DNA of 64,000 nucleotides from Runella aurantiaca (GTDB lineage Bacteria > Bacteroidota > Bacteroidia > Cytophagales > Spirosomataceae). The stretch is from assembly GCF_003339505.1 (NCBI RefSeq), contig NZ_QPIW01000003.1, positions 248,471-312,470 on the forward strand, in the 5' to 3' direction. This document shows positions 61,973 to 64,000 of the stretch, in pieces. Under the pieces are notes generated by a model. It saw only the letters and a program-made list of their open reading frames with translations, did no database searches and was not told the DNA's origin. Position 1 is the stretch's first letter. Every line of letters starts with the position of its first letter. A program made the position numbers and the translations under genes.

Positions 61973-63172
61973 ATGAAGCGGCATTACAGCGGTACCCCTC
62001 GCGAGACCATTCCACTACGCATTCTGGATTTCTTCATTGATATCTACGTGCGGTGGTTTTATCGTAAGCGGGAAAAAGCGCCGATTTCTGCCGTTCCCAA
62101 AGTGCTTATTGCTTCATTAGGCCACATGGGCGACGCCCTGACAGTTTCGTATTTGTTTCCTATTATTCGCCAAAAATATCCCAATGCAATCATTGATATT
62201 ATCTCGCCGAGTTGGTGCAAAGCAGTCAATGAACACAACCCTTACGTTCGTCATACGCTGGTGATTGATCATTATTTGAGCAATCGAAATAAAATCGGGT
62301 TTTGGCAAAAACTCAAACGGCATTACCAAACATTTCAGCAAGCGCTGCCTTTTTTGCGCGATGAACACTACGATTTTTATTTGGATGTTCGTACCTCTTA
62401 TGGGGTGTCTCATTTTGTGTTACCTTTTACGAATGTCAAAAAAGCCGTGGGTTTTAACCGGCGTGGTATGGGTGGTTTTTTGGATGTTGAGCTCGAAATT
62501 CCGCAAAAAGATGGCAACTATCACCATTTTGAGGCTTACAGGGCTTTGTTGAAAGAAATAGGGGTTGATACAAAATTGGAAGAAGTCGTGCCGTATTTTA
62601 CCATTGATGCGTCAATCACTTGGGAGCAGGTTCAGTCAAAATTACCATTGTCTGTTACGAAACCTTATATTTTGTTGTTTCCCGAAACGGGAGAGCCTCA
62701 TCGGCAAATGTCGAATTCGTTTTGGGTCAATGTGCTGAAAGAAGTCCTTGAAAAGTCTGATTATTCCGTGGTATTGTGTGGACAAACCAACCTGTCGGCG
62801 CAAATTGTGAAGGGGATTGACCGAGCAACGGCGTCTCAATTTTCGGAGAAAGTCATTGATGCCTCAAAAAAACTATCCATTCAGGAGTTGGCTTTTTTAT
62901 CCACAAAAGCGGAATGCGCACTTACGTTGGACTCTTTTCCCGAACATCTGTGTTGCATTTTTTGTGAAACAATTACCATTTATAAAGCTTCAGGACTTCC
63001 TTTCTTTCCCATTGCCAATTACCCCGTATTGCTTTTTCATACGCATTTTCTAAGCAAAAACGCAGCGTATGTACGTCGAAACGTTACGGTGCATTACCGT
63101 GAAAAAATCGAGACTCCCGAAGTGAGTCAATTGATTGTGGCGAAAATTACGACTGAAAAAAAAGTGCTTTAA
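61973..63172 (+). CDS. Glycosyltransferase family 9 (heptosyltransferase-like)
   Basis: The 399-residue protein matches GT9, which transfers ADP-heptose or similar sugars to lipopolysaccharide cores: KVLIASLGHMGDALTVSYLF near residue 43, the VRHTLVIDHYL segment and LLFPETGEPHRQMSNSFWVN, VVLCGQTN as donor-site segments. The conserved C-terminal SxPEH-type motif is present as DSFPEH. It is co-directional with the DUF5672 gene (3-bp gap) and probably works in the same surface glycan pathway. Acceptor is unknown. Confidence 0.86.
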   Translation: MKRHYSGTPRETIPLRILDFFIDIYVRWFYRKREKAPISAVPKVLIASLGHMGDALTVSYLFPIIRQKYPNAIIDIISPSWCKAVNEHNPYVRHTLVIDHYLSNRNKIGFWQKLKRHYQTFQQALPFLRDEHYDFYLDVRTSYGVSHFVLPFTNVKKAVGFNRRGMGGFLDVELEIPQKDGNYHHFEAYRALLKEIGVDTKLEEVVPYFTIDASITWEQVQSKLPLSVTKPYILLFPETGEPHRQMSNSFWVNVLKEVLEKSDYSVVLCGQTNLSAQIVKGIDRATASQFSEKVIDASKKLSIQELAFLSTKAECALTLDSFPEHLCCIFCETITIYKASGLPFFPIANYPVLLFHTHFLSKNAAYVRRNVTVHYREKIETPEVSQLIVAKITTEKKVL

Positions 63173-63194
63173 ATCCCCGTAATGGAGGTGTTTT

Positions 63195-64000
63195 TTATTC
63201 CAATACATCCCCGAGGGCCGTCATAAATATACCTCTAGGGGAGGTGTCTTGGTCGGCAAAATAATGGTAATTCCCTCTTATCCATTCCCTAAAAACGGGT
63301 ACTAGACGCAACATTCTATTGCCGGGAAGGCTGGCTCTTACGGTCAAAAAATGCAGTTTTTCTTCCACTATTTTCAGGTTTTTATTCTCCTTCGGAACAA
63401 TGCGCTGTAAGTGGTTATACAAGGTCTGCAATTCCCGCTGTCGTTGCTGGTACGGAATCAATTTTTGCTGATGCGGCCTTGCTAACCGCTGGGTTAGGCT
63501 CAGGGGGACTAAATTTTTTGGTCGGGTACCCACTTGCTGAGCGGCATGTTGCCGGTAATTTACGAGAGGTTCGGGGATAAATTGGATTTGTTCCAAAACC
63601 GACGCCACAAACGCAATCCACGTATCGTGCAGAAAATCGGGAATATCGAGGGGAAAAGGCAGTAATTGATTCAGAAATGATTTGCGGAGGGCCATGGTGC
63701 AGCCTGCCACACGGTTGCCGATGAGCATTATCCTAATACTTTCTCCTTGTCGCCATTGTTGAAGTTGGACCGATTGAAGTCGTACTACATCCCAAAAAGT
63801 ACTCTGAAAGGGTTCTCCTTGTTCATTGATTAAAAGCGCGTCTGAAAATACGACATTTAAGGAAGGGTTCTGCTCCAAAAATGCCGCCATGTGCGCAATC
63901 TTCTCGGTGTGCCAAACATCATCTTGGTCGCATAAAAACAAGGTGTCACCTGTGCATTGAGTCAGTGCTTTTTCAAAATTTTTGGTGACACCTACTTGTT
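63195..64000 (-). CDS. Glycosyltransferase family 2, 5' end beyond the window
   Basis: The frame is open from the right edge to a stop at 63195 (268 residues seen). The GT-A core reads TLFLCDQDDVWHTEKI near the visible start, where DQDD is the DxD-type donor-site motif, then VVFSDALLINEQGE and GNRVAGCTMALRKSFL. These features are typical of GT2 enzymes of the WaaE/rhamnosyltransferase-like type. The N-terminal 80-90 residues are outside. It converges on the GT9 gene with a gap of 22 bp. Sugar specificity is not decidable. Confidence 0.88.
   Translation of the reverse strand, partial: QVGVTKNFEKALTQCTGDTLFLCDQDDVWHTEKIAHMAAFLEQNPSLNVVFSDALLINEQGEPFQSTFWDVVRLQSVQLQQWRQGESIRIMLIGNRVAGCTMALRKSFLNQLLPFPLDIPDFLHDTWIAFVASVLEQIQFIPEPLVNYRQHAAQQVGTRPKNLVPLSLTQRLARPHQQKLIPYQQRQRELQTLYNHLQRIVPKENKNLKIVEEKLHFLTVRASLPGNRMLRLVPVFREWIRGNYHYFADQDTSPRGIFMTALGDVLE

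Overview
The window looks like a chromosome segment of a Cytophagales-type Bacteroidetes, perhaps near Runella or Spirosoma (inference from gene content; genus not proven). Supporting signs are start codons without Shine-Dalgarno sequences, TAnnTTTG promoter elements, a gliding-motility/type IX secretion (CHU_C) sorting domain, a TonB receptor/DUF4249 pair, LytTR regulators and very large Asp-rich secreted proteins.

Layout. (1) 1-12560 is the right part of a genomic island, all genes on the minus strand: a type I restriction-modification operon (half-size S, M, S, an AlbA/Schlafen-like protein, then R, which runs off the left edge), a primase/helicase, an antirepressor-like protein, an excisionase-like HTH, an unknown protein and a tyrosine integrase. 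It ends in a 3' fragment of tRNA-Asn(GTT), the likely attachment-site scar. (2) 12690-14067 is a decayed ISL3/ISAon1-type insertion sequence. (3) 14160-33618 is a cluster of four secreted proteins: a CHU_C protein, an 859-aa and a 4355-aa thrombospondin-type-3 (TSP3) repeat protein, and a three-module protein that may be cohesin-like. (4) 34353-37699 holds a LytTR response regulator, a TPR histidine kinase and a small AraC-type regulator. (5) 37918-50447 is core or housekeeping: GntP permease, RsmB-type methyltransferase, MurB, ECF sigma factor, NAD(P)-binding protein, PrmA, a YdiJ-like FAD/Fe-S oxidoreductase, NarL and LytTR regulators, and an LCIB-family (theta-type) carbonic anhydrase homologue. 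(6) 50906-57226 has two tiny LuxR-type HTH genes followed by two AT-rich gene cassettes of unlike content. Both sit between the same flanks: an upstream module (A) with a perfect 16-bp palindrome, and a downstream module (B) made of a strong terminator plus the 3' end of atpG. (7) 57244-60772 is atpG, an inserted methyltransferase gene and atpA. (8) 61157-64000 has three glycan-related genes (DUF5672, GT9, partial GT2).

How the parts fit. The island genes form a self-contained integrating element carrying restriction-modification as cargo. The secreted cluster may build a calcium-dependent surface layer or adhesive matrix, with the divergent two-component system next to it as a candidate regulator (inference). 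The A-X-B'/A'-Y-B layout suggests that the interval between luxR and atpG accepts or duplicates gene cassettes; I consider it the most unusual structure here. Other items for follow-up are the two-level duplication in the 4355-aa gene, the 22-bp-spaced direct repeats in front of the stand-alone LytTR gene, and the possible cohesin/dockerin pairing in the secreted cluster.
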